A stretch of DNA of 64,000 bases from Extensimonas soli. Its GTDB lineage: Bacteria > Pseudomonadota > Gammaproteobacteria > Burkholderiales > Burkholderiaceae_C. The stretch's first letter is position 1; every line of letters starts with the position of its first letter. The DNA is taken from assembly GCF_029211265.1 (NCBI RefSeq), contig NZ_JARGEL010000013.1, positions 186,001-250,000 on the forward strand, written 5' to 3'. Both the position numbers and the translations under genes were made by a program. The notes under the pieces were generated by a model. The model worked only from the letters and a program-made list of their open reading frames with translations. It was not told the origin of the DNA and ran no database searches. Below, piece after piece: positions 16,812-25,353 of this stretch.

Positions 16812-17129
16812 TCAGCCTTGCAAGGCTGCGCGCAGGGCCTGGGCATCGTGTGGACGCACGACACGCGCCAGCTCGCTCCCCGCACGCAGATAAATCAGCG
16901 TGGGCCAGAGCTTAACGCCGAAGCTGCGCCCCAGCGGCTGGCCGCGCCCGTCCTCGATCTTCAGGTGCTCGACCTCCGGGTGTTCTTGCAACACTTCTTC
17001 GATCAGGGGCTGGGCCGCCTGGCAGTGGCCGCACCAGGGGGCACCGAATTCGAGCAGCACGGGGCAGGGCAACGCATCGACCTCTGTGCGCGTCGGGGGG
17101 TGGGGCATATGGCGAGCGCTGTAAGGCAT
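16812..17129 (-). CDS. Thioredoxin-family protein with WCGHC active site
   Basis: The small protein of 105 residues carries LEFGAPWCGHCQAAQPLIEE, giving a CGHC redox site, and KLWPTLIYLRAG with the cis-Pro region. No signal peptide is seen, so it is probably cytoplasmic. The start at 17129 (MPYSARH) is preceded by GGAGG 7 nt upstream, which is better than the longer in-frame start at 17153. The CGHC motif differs from the CGPC of the true TrxA at 37745. Function is probably thiol reduction of unknown partners. Confidence 0.82.
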   Translation of the reverse strand: MPYSARHMPHPPTRTEVDALPCPVLLEFGAPWCGHCQAAQPLIEEVLQEHPEVEHLKIEDGRGQPLGRSFGVKLWPTLIYLRAGSELARVVRPHDAQALRAALQG

Positions 17130-17184
17130 TTCATTTCCTCCTCTTTTTTGCATCGTGAACTGTTGGCAAATGTTTTTCCTTGAT

Positions 17185-17928
17185 TCAGGTCATATCCATG
17201 AAGCCTGAACGCCTGGGTTTTCCCTTCGGGGACAGGTCATGGACGCCTTCAATCTCAGGGGATAGGCCCGCAGGGACTTGTGGCGCGAGCTCGAGCGCGT
17301 GCAGCTCGGCCACGGTGTTGGCATTGGCAAATGCGCGCGGGGTGTCGCCGGGCTGGTCGAAGGGCACGAGGGCGCAATGCTGGCGCTCGGTCCAGGCTGC
17401 GATCTTGCGGCCGCCGCTGCGTATGTAGTCTTCCAGGCTGGAGCGCAGGCGCGTGGGCAGCAGGCAGAACACGGGCTGGGCGCGCAGGCGGGGCGCGGTG
17501 GGGCTGCCACCCGCCGGCAGTTCGGGTGCCGCGGCCATGGCCATGTCCGCACCCGTGCGCGCGAGCGCTGCAACCATGCGCGCCGCGAGATCGGTGGGAA
17601 ACAGCGGCGTGTCACAGGGCACGGTGAGCAGCCAGGGCGTGCGGCAATGCGCGAGGCCGCTCAGGAACCCCGCAAGGGGGCCGGTGTGATCGGGCTGGCC
17701 AACCGGCCGGGCATCGGGCCAGACCGGCACGCCGAACGCGGCGTAGGCATCGAGGTTGCGGTTGGCGCTGAGCATGCATGCGCCCACCTGCGGCTGCAGG
17801 CGCCGCAGCGCATGCAGCGCCAGCGGAACGCCGCGAAAGGGCTGCAAGCCCTTGTCCAGCCCGCCCATGCGTGCCCCCTGGCCGCCCGCGAGTACCAGGC
17901 CGGTAATGTCCGAAGTTTGAATTTCCAT
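17185..17928 (-). CDS. mobA: MobA, molybdenum cofactor guanylyltransferase
   Basis: The 247-residue protein begins with the nucleotidyltransferase signature LVLAGGQGARMGGLDKGLQPFRGVPL. It also has GPLAGFLSGL and VPCDTPLFP (metal-binding Asp), followed by a block including PVFCLLPTRL and the C-terminal NANT. It attaches GMP to molybdopterin to make the bis-MGD cofactor. It lies downstream of moaA on the same strand (67 bp), consistent with a shared cofactor pathway. Confidence 0.92.
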   Translation of the reverse strand: MEIQTSDITGLVLAGGQGARMGGLDKGLQPFRGVPLALHALRRLQPQVGACMLSANRNLDAYAAFGVPVWPDARPVGQPDHTGPLAGFLSGLAHCRTPWLLTVPCDTPLFPTDLAARMVAALARTGADMAMAAAPELPAGGSPTAPRLRAQPVFCLLPTRLRSSLEDYIRSGGRKIAAWTERQHCALVPFDQPGDTPRAFANANTVAELHALELAPQVPAGLSPEIEGVHDLSPKGKPRRSGFMDMT

Positions 17929-17973
17929 GGCGCGCTTGTGTGGGTTGCATGGGCGATGGAGGCGCCTTCTGCT

Positions 17974-17999
17974 CTGAGAGGCGGCGCACCGCCTCTCAG
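17974..17999. other. Perfect hairpin around the moaA stop codon
   Basis: CTGAGAGGCGG and its exact complement pair over 11 bp around a 4-nt loop, spanning the moaA stop. No T-run follows on the minus strand, so this is not a standard terminator. It may stabilise mRNA ends or tune mobA expression. Confidence 0.4.
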
Positions 18000-19132
18000 C
18001 CGCCGATATAACTCATCTCGACACGCCGTGCACCTTGGGCTGGTGCGGCTGGCAAGGTGCTGCGCAGTTCAGAGTAGCGCGCGGTGCGGCCTTGCCAGAT
18101 GGCCGCGATGGCCGCGGCGATGGCGCCGTCGTCGGCGCCCGAGCGCAGCAGGCTGCGCAAGTCCCAGCCTTCGTGGGCAAACAGGCACAGGAAAAGCTGG
18201 CCTTCGGTGGACAGGCGTGCGCGGTTGCAGTCGCGGCAGAAGGCGTGCGTGACGCTGCTGATGAGGCCGATCTCGCCCAGCGCCGGGTCGTGGCGACCTT
18301 GCGCGTCGGCATAGCCCCAGCGCTCGGCGGTTTCGCCGGGGGCGCTTGGTGCCAATGGCACCAGCGAAAATTCGGCGCGCAGGCGTGCGAGCAATTCGTC
18401 GGACGGCAGCACTTCGTCCATGCGCCAGCCGTTGCTGTTGCCCACGTCCATGTATTCGATGAAGCGCAGCGTGATGCCGCTGCCGCGGAAGTGCCGCGCC
18501 ATGGGCAGGATTTGCGGGTCGTTGGTGCCGCGCTTGACCACCATGTTGACCTTGATGCGCGCAAACCCCGCCTGCTGCGCGGCGGCGATGCCTGCAAGCA
18601 CTTCGGCCACGGGAAAGTCCACGTCGTTCATGCGCCGGAACACGGCATCGTCGAGTGCGTCCAGGCTCACGGTGAGGCGGTCAAGCCCCGCGTCCTTCAG
18701 CGCCTGCGCCTTGCGTGCGAGCAGCGCGCCGTTCGTGGTCAGGGTGACTTCGGGTGCGCGGCCATCGACGGTGAGCAGCGCGGCGAGCTGGGCGACGAGC
18801 GCTTCAATGTCCTTGCGCAGCAGCGGCTCGCCGCCCGTGAGGCGGATCTTGCGCACGCCGTGCGCGAGGAACAGGCGCGCGAGGCGCGTGATCTCCTCGA
18901 AGCGCAGCAGTGCGCTGTGCGGCAGGTAGGGGTAGTCCTTGCCGAACACCTCTTTGGGCATGCAGTAGCCGCAGCGGAAATTGCAGCGATCGGTGACGCT
19001 GATGCGCAGGTCGCGCAGCGGGCGGCCCAGGGCATCGTGCAACACGCCCGTCGGTGCGGCGGGGGAGGGTGGAATGGTGGCAGGCCGTGCTCTGCGGCGC
19101 CAATCGAGCACGGGAATGGTGCGTTCTGGCAT
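17996..19132 (-). CDS. moaA: MoaA, GTP 3',8-cyclase (radical SAM)
   Basis: The 378-residue enzyme has the radical-SAM cluster motif [10 protein letters not shown] near residue 55 and the SAM-binding TGGEPLLR. A second cluster motif sits in [23 protein letters not shown] near 300. The C-terminal Gly-Gly (MSYIGG) is needed in MoaA for activation. It performs the first step of molybdopterin synthesis from GTP. The ATG at 19132 has a GATAAT hexamer (19140-19145) ending 7 nt upstream and no ribosome site, so the mRNA may be leaderless. An in-frame start at 19174 would add 14 residues. Confidence 0.94.
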   Translation of the reverse strand: MPERTIPVLDWRRRARPATIPPSPAAPTGVLHDALGRPLRDLRISVTDRCNFRCGYCMPKEVFGKDYPYLPHSALLRFEEITRLARLFLAHGVRKIRLTGGEPLLRKDIEALVAQLAALLTVDGRAPEVTLTTNGALLARKAQALKDAGLDRLTVSLDALDDAVFRRMNDVDFPVAEVLAGIAAAQQAGFARIKVNMVVKRGTNDPQILPMARHFRGSGITLRFIEYMDVGNSNGWRMDEVLPSDELLARLRAEFSLVPLAPSAPGETAERWGYADAQGRHDPALGEIGLISSVTHAFCRDCNRARLSTEGQLFLCLFAHEGWDLRSLLRSGADDGAIAAAIAAIWQGRTARYSELRSTLPAAPAQGARRVEMSYIGG

Positions 19133-19277
19133 GGCAGGGATTATCGTGACCGCAGGCGCGCCGGCCGCCCCCATGCTATTCTGCCGATAGGGTTATGCCT
19201 GTGCGCTTCCTTGCTATCGGTGCGTTGCTGCCGGTGCATGACTGCGGCGCTTCTTCACTTCCCCTTGAGGGCATTCG

Positions 19278-20501
19278 ATGTCCGCTCCTTCTTCGCCCCA
19301 GTCCCCTCCCGAACCGACTGCGCCGCGCGCGCGGCTGCACCCCGACGTGCTCAAGCTCGGCTTCGTGAGTTTTCTCACCGACGTGAGTTCGGAGATGATT
19401 TTTTCGGTGTTTGCGGTGTTTTTCACCACCGTGGCCGGGGCCTCGAGCGCGCTGCTCGGGTTGATCGAGGGGCTCGCAGATTTTTCGGCCTCCTCGCTCA
19501 ACTACCTCTCGGGCTGGCTGTCGGACCGCAGCGGGCAGCGCAAGTGGTTTGCAGCGGCGGGCTATGCCTTTTCCACGCTTGCGAAGATGATTTTGCTCGT
19601 GACTTCGTCCGTCACGGGGCTGGCGGTGTTTCGCGTCGTCGAGCGTCTGGGCAAGGGCTTTCGCGGGCCGCCGCGCGATGCCTGGCTGTCTTCGATCGCC
19701 GCGGCGGACAAGCGCGGCTACGCTTTTGGCGTGCACAAGGCGCTCGACAAGGCCGGCGCGGTGCTCGGGCCGCTGCTGGCCTACGCGCTGCTGAGCTGGC
19801 TGGGCGAATCGGCGCACACCTACCACATTTTGTTCTGGGCGGCGTTCGTGCCGGCGGTGCTCAGCGTGCTGGTGCTCACGCGCGTGCCTGATCAGCGTGG
19901 CGTGCCGCATGCGCGCGAGGGTTTGCGCCAGAACTGGCACCAGCTGAGCCCCGGCTTCAAGCGCTTTCTGGTGCCGGCGGGGGTGTTTGCGCTCGCGTAT
20001 TTCAGCCTAGGCTTCTTTTTGCTCAAGGCCCATGCACTGGGTTTTGGCATGCGCGACGTGGTGCTGCTTTACGCACTGTTCAACGTCACCTGCGTGCTGG
20101 CCGCCCCGTTCATGGGCCGGCTCGGCGACCTGGTGGGGCGCAGCCGGGTGGTGCTGTTGGGGTATGCGCTGTACGCCCTCGTGAACCTGTGGATGATCGT
20201 GGTGTCCAGCCGCTGGGAGATGGCGGCGGCGATGGCCGTGTACGGCTTGTTTTATGCCGTGGAAGAGTCGCAGAGCAAGGCCTTTATCGCCGACCTCGAA
20301 CCCGAGCGTCGTGCCACGGCGATGGGCATCTACAACTCGGTCACGGGCGTGCTGTACCTGCCGGCTTCGCTCGTGGCCGGCGCGCTCTGGGCGCTGGCGC
20401 CGTCCTGGGCGTTTGGCGTGGCGGCGCTGCTGTCGCTGGCGGCCATGGGGGTTTTTGTGCGCATGCGTCCGGCGGCAGTGGCTGCAGACGGGCGTGGGTA
20501 A
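19278..20501 (+). CDS. MFS transporter
   Basis: The 407-residue protein has about 11-12 predicted membrane segments and the major-facilitator pattern. Loop motifs include LSDRSGQRKW after helix 2, RVVERLGKGFRGPPRDAWL near 115 and GRLGDLVGRSRVVLLGY near 270. Substrate is unknown. It is divergent from moaA and is followed 39 bp later by the EamA gene on the same strand. Confidence 0.85.
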   Translation: MSAPSSPQSPPEPTAPRARLHPDVLKLGFVSFLTDVSSEMIFSVFAVFFTTVAGASSALLGLIEGLADFSASSLNYLSGWLSDRSGQRKWFAAAGYAFSTLAKMILLVTSSVTGLAVFRVVERLGKGFRGPPRDAWLSSIAAADKRGYAFGVHKALDKAGAVLGPLLAYALLSWLGESAHTYHILFWAAFVPAVLSVLVLTRVPDQRGVPHAREGLRQNWHQLSPGFKRFLVPAGVFALAYFSLGFFLLKAHALGFGMRDVVLLYALFNVTCVLAAPFMGRLGDLVGRSRVVLLGYALYALVNLWMIVVSSRWEMAAAMAVYGLFYAVEESQSKAFIADLEPERRATAMGIYNSVTGVLYLPASLVAGALWALAPSWAFGVAALLSLAAMGVFVRMRPAAVAADGRG

Positions 20502-20540
20502 TAGGCTGCGTCAGACCATGGGGTGCAGGGCGGAGCCAGT

Positions 20541-21596
20541 ATGAGGAAAGAGGGCCTATGGCAGGGTGCGCTGCTGGCCTTGCTCGCGGCGGTATTGTTC
20601 GGGGCGAGCACGCCGCTGGTGCAGCGCCTGGGGCGGGACATAGGCGCTTTTGGCACGGCAGCATGCCTGTATGCCGGCGCGGCCCTGTTGGGCTTGGCGC
20701 TGCGCCAGCCCGTGGAGAAAGAGGCGCGGTTGCGCCGTGCGGACCTGCCCCGTCTGCTGGCCATGGCCGGTTTCGGAGCGGTGCTGGGGCCGGTGGCGCT
20801 TGCCTGGGGCTTGCAGCGCACCAGCGGCGCCAGTGCTTCCTTGATGCTCACGCTCGAGGCCTTGTTTACCGCGCTGCTGGCCTGGGTGTTGTACCGCGAA
20901 AGCCTGGGCCGCCGCGCCGGCGCCGCCATGGCCCTGCTGCTGGCCGGGGGCGCGCTGCTGGTGTTCGACCAGGGACTGCAGGGCCGCGCGCAGGTGGCGG
21001 GCTTGCTGGCCGTGCTGCTGGCCACCGTGGCCTGGGGGGTGGACAACAGCTTGTCGCGTGCGCTGGCGCAACGCGACCCTGCGCAGGTGGTGTGGTGCAA
21101 GGCCGCCCTGGGGGCCACAGCTTCGGCCGCGCTGGCCTGGGCCAGGCATGAACCCTGGCCCGCGCCAGGCGTGGCCCTGGGGCTGCTGGCCGTGGGGGCC
21201 ACGGGCTATGGGTTGAGCCTGCGCTTTTACCTGCTGGCGCAGCGTGCTTTCGGTGCGGCGCGCACCGCTTCGGTGTTTGCCTTTGCGCCCTTCATCGGCG
21301 CGCTGTGGGCCTGGGCCTGGGGGGAGCGCGCCGTGGGCGGGCTGGCTGTGCCGGGTGGGCTGCTGATGGGGTTGGGTGTGGTGCTGCACCTGACCGAGCG
21401 CCATGCGCATTGGCATGTGCATGAGGCGCTGGAGCACGAGCATGCGCACCGGCACGACGACGGTCACCACGCGCACGCGCACGAGCCCATGCCGCAGGGC
21501 AGCCACAGCCACTGGCACCAGCATGCCCCCACGGCGCACCGCCATGCGCATGCGCCGGACCTGCACCACACGCACCGGCACGAGGGGGAGCGCTGA
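20541..21596 (+). CDS. EamA/DMT-family transporter with long His-rich C-terminal tail
   Basis: The first 285 residues or so form the ten-helix double EamA fold (ALLAALLFG-like start, ASLMLTLEALFTALLAWVLYRE, LAVLLATVAWGVDNSLSRALA, AFGAARTASVFAFAPFIGALWAW). The last 60 residues are strikingly rich in histidine: I count 23 His, with pairs such as HEHAHRH, GHHAHAH and HSHWHQH. Such tails bind Zn, Ni or Co in metal transporters and chaperones. The next genes are a cation diffusion facilitator and a P-type ATPase, which supports a metal role, but the EamA family mostly moves metabolites. ATG 20541 is preceded by GGCGGAG. Confidence 0.8.
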   Translation: MRKEGLWQGALLALLAAVLFGASTPLVQRLGRDIGAFGTAACLYAGAALLGLALRQPVEKEARLRRADLPRLLAMAGFGAVLGPVALAWGLQRTSGASASLMLTLEALFTALLAWVLYRESLGRRAGAAMALLLAGGALLVFDQGLQGRAQVAGLLAVLLATVAWGVDNSLSRALAQRDPAQVVWCKAALGATASAALAWARHEPWPAPGVALGLLAVGATGYGLSLRFYLLAQRAFGAARTASVFAFAPFIGALWAWAWGERAVGGLAVPGGLLMGLGVVLHLTERHAHWHVHEALEHEHAHRHDDGHHAHAHEPMPQGSHSHWHQHAPTAHRHAHAPDLHHTHRHEGER

Positions 21597-21652
21597 CGGA
21601 TGAACTGTGTAGCCCATGGACATGCCGGAGGCACCACCGCAGCGCGTGCACC

Positions 21653-22669
21653 ATGCACAATCCGGGTTTGGCCACTCACCTCTTGCACCCCATGTTGATC
21701 ACCCCCGAAGACGATTCCGAAGACTCGTTGCACACGCCCGAAGAGCGCGCGGCGGCGGCGGCGCGCAGCACCTGGGTCAGTGTGGCGGTCAATCTGGTGC
21801 TCACGACGGTGCAGATCGTCGTGGGTATTCTGTCCAAGTCGCAGGGCTTGGTGGCGGACGGCATTCATTCGCTGTCCGACCTCGTGGCCGACTTCGTGGT
21901 GCTGCTGGCGAACCACCATGCCAAAAAAGATGCCGATGCCGACCACCCCTACGGCCACCAGCGCTTCGAGACGGCGGCCTCGCTGGCACTGGGGCTGCTG
22001 CTGCTGGGCGTGGGCCTGGGCATGCTGTGGGCGGCACTGACCAAGCTCGAAAATCCACACGAGTTGCCGCAGGTGCACGTGGTGGCGCTGTGGGTTGCGG
22101 GCGCGGCCTTGCTCGGCAAGGAACTGTTGTTCCGCTACATGCTCGCCGTGGCCAAGCGGGTGAAGTCGAGCATGCTGGTGGCCAACGCCTGGCATGCGCG
22201 CTCGGATGCGGCGTCTTCGCTGGTGGTGGGCATAGGTATTGCGGGCAATCTGGCGGGCTACCCGCTGCTCGATCCGATCGCGGCGCTGATCGTGGGCCTC
22301 ATGGTGGCGCGCATGGGCTGGAATTTTTCCTGGGATGCGCTGCACGACCTGATGGATCGCGCCGCAGACGAACAGGAGGTGCAGGCGATCCGCCAGACCT
22401 TGCTCGAGACGCCTGGCGTGCGCGGCGTACACGACGTGCGCACGCGCAAGATGGGCGACATGATGCTGGTCGATGCGCACCTGGAAGTCGGCGCGAGCCT
22501 GAGCGTGGAGGCGGGGCACGACATCGCCGTCGAGGCCCGGCGCCGCGTGCTGCAGCGCCATCGCGTGCTCAACCTCATGAGCCACATCGACCCCTGGAGC
22601 CGGCCAGACCTGGACCATGCCCCGCTGCCCCGCATTGCCGAGGGCGGGCGCGATCAGGTGCCCGGCTGA
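21653..22669 (+). CDS. Cation diffusion facilitator (Zn/Fe/Co-type efflux)
   Basis: The 338-residue protein has the six-helix CDF fold. The metal-site pairs are H72-SLS-D76 in helix 2 (VADGIHSLSDLVADF) and H181-ARS-D185 in helix 5 (NAWHARSDAASS). A cytoplasmic domain follows with GVRGVHDVRTRKMGDMMLVDAHLEV. HxxxD pairs favour zinc or related divalent metals over the DxxxD manganese type. The start is uncertain: ATG 21653 is used, with an alternative at 21692. It lies 56 bp after the His-tailed EamA gene and is convergent with the ATPase. Confidence 0.9.
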   Translation: MHNPGLATHLLHPMLITPEDDSEDSLHTPEERAAAAARSTWVSVAVNLVLTTVQIVVGILSKSQGLVADGIHSLSDLVADFVVLLANHHAKKDADADHPYGHQRFETAASLALGLLLLGVGLGMLWAALTKLENPHELPQVHVVALWVAGAALLGKELLFRYMLAVAKRVKSSMLVANAWHARSDAASSLVVGIGIAGNLAGYPLLDPIAALIVGLMVARMGWNFSWDALHDLMDRAADEQEVQAIRQTLLETPGVRGVHDVRTRKMGDMMLVDAHLEVGASLSVEAGHDIAVEARRRVLQRHRVLNLMSHIDPWSRPDLDHAPLPRIAEGGRDQVPG

Positions 22670-22674
22670 GCCTG

Positions 22675-25329
22675 TCAGCGGCTGACGCGGCGGCCTTGCC
22701 AGAGCCGGCTCACCCGGCGCAACAGTTCGAGCCAGGCCAGGCACAGTGCCAGCAGGGCAGCGCCGGCCAGCCATCCTTGCGTGCCCGGCAGGGCCAGCCC
22801 CATGAGCTCGCGCAGCCACGGGACGCCCAGCACCGCGAGCAGCAACAGCCCCATTGCCCCGGCCATGCGCCGCAGCCAGGGGTTGGGGTCGGTAATGCCA
22901 TGCCAGGGCGGATGCGCGAGGTCGCGGTTTGCCAGAATCAATAGCATCACGACCAGCACCAGCGTGCAGAACACCACGGCGCGGCCCTGCGCGGCGCTCC
23001 AGCCCGCGGCCACCAGCCAGGCTTGCCCGGCCAGCAGTGCGGCGCCCATGCCCACGCCTTGCGCGGCGCCGAGCAGCAGCGGTGCGGCGGCAAAGGGTGA
23101 ATCCGTAACGGGCCGCGGCGGGCGCTGCATCAGGTCCTCGTCTTCGGGTTCGGCCTCGAAGACGATGGAGCAGATCGGGTCGATCAGCAGTTCCAGCAGC
23201 ACGATATGCACGGGCAGTAGCAGCACTGGCCAGTGCAACAGCGTGGGTACGAGCGCCAGCGCAATGATGGGAACATGCACGGCAAAGACGAAGCGCGTGG
23301 CCTTGCGGATGTTGTCGTCTATGCGCCGCCCCTGGCGGATTGCCGCGACGATGCGGGCAAAGCTGTCGTCGAGCAGCACCAGCGCGGCGGCCTCGCGCGC
23401 CACGTCGGTGCCACGCTCGCCCATGGCGATGCCCACGTCCGCCGCCTTGAGCGCTGGCGCATCGTTGACGCCATCGCCGGTCATGGCCACGACCTCGCCG
23501 TCCGCGCGCAGCGCTTGTACCAGGCGCAGCTTGTGCTGCGGCTTGAGGCGTGCGCACAAGTCCACGTGCTGCAGGCGCGCGCGCAAGGCGGCATCGTCGA
23601 GCGCCTCGATCTCGGCGCCGGTGATGACGTCGGGGCGCTCCGACAAGCCCACTTGCTGCGCAATGGCTCGCGCCGTCGCGGGGTGGTCGCCCGTCATCAT
23701 GATCACGCGCACGCCGGCGGCGCGGCATTCGGCCAGCGCGGCAGGGACGTCGGCGCGCGGCGGGTCTGCCAGTGCCACCAGGCCCAGAAATTCGAATTCG
23801 AAGTTGTGCTGGCTCGCCGGCCAGGGCGGCGAGCCGTCTGCCGCAGACGCGGTATCCGTATCCGTCCAGCGTCCGCGCGCTACGCCCAGCACGCGCAGCC
23901 CGCGCTCGGCCATGGCCTGCGTCTGGCGCTGGATGGCTTCGCGCTGCGCAGGTGCCAAGTGGCACAGATCGGCAACGGCCTCGGGCGCGCCCTTGGTGGC
24001 GAGCAGGTGCTGCGCCGGGGCGCTGCTCTCATAGACGCGCGTCATGGCCAGGATTTCGCCCGAGAGCGCGTACTCGAACTCGGGCTCGCGCCCATCGTGC
24101 ACGTGCTCGGTGCCCGCGAGCCAGTGGTGGCCGAAAGCCTGGATGGCTTTTTCCATGGGATCGAACGGATCGCCCGGCGTGGCCAGCATGGCAAATTCGG
24201 TCAGCGGGTGAAATGGCTCAGGCAGGCTTTGCGCCCCTTCGGGGCGGAAATGCGCCTCGGGGGTGGCGAGCTCGGCCACGGCCATGCGGTTGACGGTGAG
24301 GGTGCCGGTCTTGTCCACAGCGAGCACGGTGATCGCGCCCAGCGCCTCGACCGCGGACACACGCCGCGTCAGCACCTTTTGCTGTGCGATGCGCCAGGCG
24401 CCGAGCGCGAGGAACACGGTCAGGATCACGGGGATTTCTTCGGGCAGGATGGCCATGGAGAGCGCGATGCCGGACAGCAGGCTTTCGAGCAAGGGCCTGC
24501 CATCCCACCACCAGCCCAGCAGCACCTGGGCCACGGCCAGCAGGCTTGCCAGCAGGCCGATGCGACGCACCAGGGTGCGCGAATCCCGTTGCAGCGCCGA
24601 AGGCGGCTCGACGGTCGCGGCCAGGTCGGCGCCTATGCGCCCCACGGCCGTCTTGGCCGCCGTGGCGCAGACCTGGGCGATGCCTATGCCGCGCGTCACG
24701 ACGGTGCTGGCGTACAACTGCTGCGCTTCCTCGTCCTGCGCACTGGCGTTGGCGTTGGCCGAGCCGGGTGTGCCCGGGCGCGGCAGCTTGGCCACGGGGA
24801 CGGATTCGCCCGTGAGCAGCGATTCATCGACCTCGAGCTGGCCATCCAGCAGCATGGCATCGGCGGCAATGCGGTCGCCTTCGTGCAGTACCAGCAGGTC
24901 GCCGCACACCACGTCGCGGCCGGGGATGCGCTGCTCCTTCCCGTCGCGCAGTACCAGCGCACGCGGTGCCGACAGGTCGCGCAGTGATTCGAGCGCGCGT
25001 TGCGTGCGCCGCTCCTGCACCAGCGTGATGCCGATGACCACGAACACGAAGCCCAGCAGGAACATGGCTTCGCCCCGGTCGCCCAGCGCCAGATAGATGC
25101 CACCCGCAGCCAGCAGCATCAGGAACATGGGTTCGGTCAGCACCTCGCGCACGATCGCCCAGATGGACTTGGGCGCACTGCCAGGCAACAGGTTGGGGCC
25201 GTCGGCGGCCAGGCGGCGCGCTGCTTCGGTGCTGCTCAGACCACCTGGAAAGGACGATGTGTCAGGGGTAGCGCTGGCGGCGCCAGCAGTTGCAGGAGTG
25301 GGGGATGCGTGGCTCTGGGTGGAAGGCAT
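22675..25329 (-). CDS. P2-type cation-transporting ATPase
   Basis: The 884-residue pump has all core motifs: LLTGES (actuator, 173-176), PEEIP in helix 4 (296-300), the phosphorylated Asp339 in DKTGTLT, MTGDHPATA and MTGDGVNDAPALK. The N-terminal segment LSSTEAARRLAADGPNLLP is the cation-ATPase N domain, and there is no heavy-metal (CxxC) domain. PEEIP instead of PEGLP or CPC points to a Ca/Mn/Na-like or unassigned P2 pump. Six C-terminal helices complete the fold. It is convergent with the CDF gene (5 bp apart). Confidence 0.9.
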   Translation of the reverse strand: MPSTQSHASPTPATAGAASATPDTSSFPGGLSSTEAARRLAADGPNLLPGSAPKSIWAIVREVLTEPMFLMLLAAGGIYLALGDRGEAMFLLGFVFVVIGITLVQERRTQRALESLRDLSAPRALVLRDGKEQRIPGRDVVCGDLLVLHEGDRIAADAMLLDGQLEVDESLLTGESVPVAKLPRPGTPGSANANASAQDEEAQQLYASTVVTRGIGIAQVCATAAKTAVGRIGADLAATVEPPSALQRDSRTLVRRIGLLASLLAVAQVLLGWWWDGRPLLESLLSGIALSMAILPEEIPVILTVFLALGAWRIAQQKVLTRRVSAVEALGAITVLAVDKTGTLTVNRMAVAELATPEAHFRPEGAQSLPEPFHPLTEFAMLATPGDPFDPMEKAIQAFGHHWLAGTEHVHDGREPEFEYALSGEILAMTRVYESSAPAQHLLATKGAPEAVADLCHLAPAQREAIQRQTQAMAERGLRVLGVARGRWTDTDTASAADGSPPWPASQHNFEFEFLGLVALADPPRADVPAALAECRAAGVRVIMMTGDHPATARAIAQQVGLSERPDVITGAEIEALDDAALRARLQHVDLCARLKPQHKLRLVQALRADGEVVAMTGDGVNDAPALKAADVGIAMGERGTDVAREAAALVLLDDSFARIVAAIRQGRRIDDNIRKATRFVFAVHVPIIALALVPTLLHWPVLLLPVHIVLLELLIDPICSIVFEAEPEDEDLMQRPPRPVTDSPFAAAPLLLGAAQGVGMGAALLAGQAWLVAAGWSAAQGRAVVFCTLVLVVMLLILANRDLAHPPWHGITDPNPWLRRMAGAMGLLLLAVLGVPWLRELMGLALPGTQGWLAGAALLALCLAWLELLRRVSRLWQGRRVSR

Positions 25330-25353
25330 GGCAACTCCGGCGCGTTGGGACGC

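Noticed and set aside
17974-17999. Terminator between moaA and mobA
   Set aside because: The stem is perfect but no T-run follows on the transcribed strand, and it covers the moaA stop codon. It is kept only as a hairpin.
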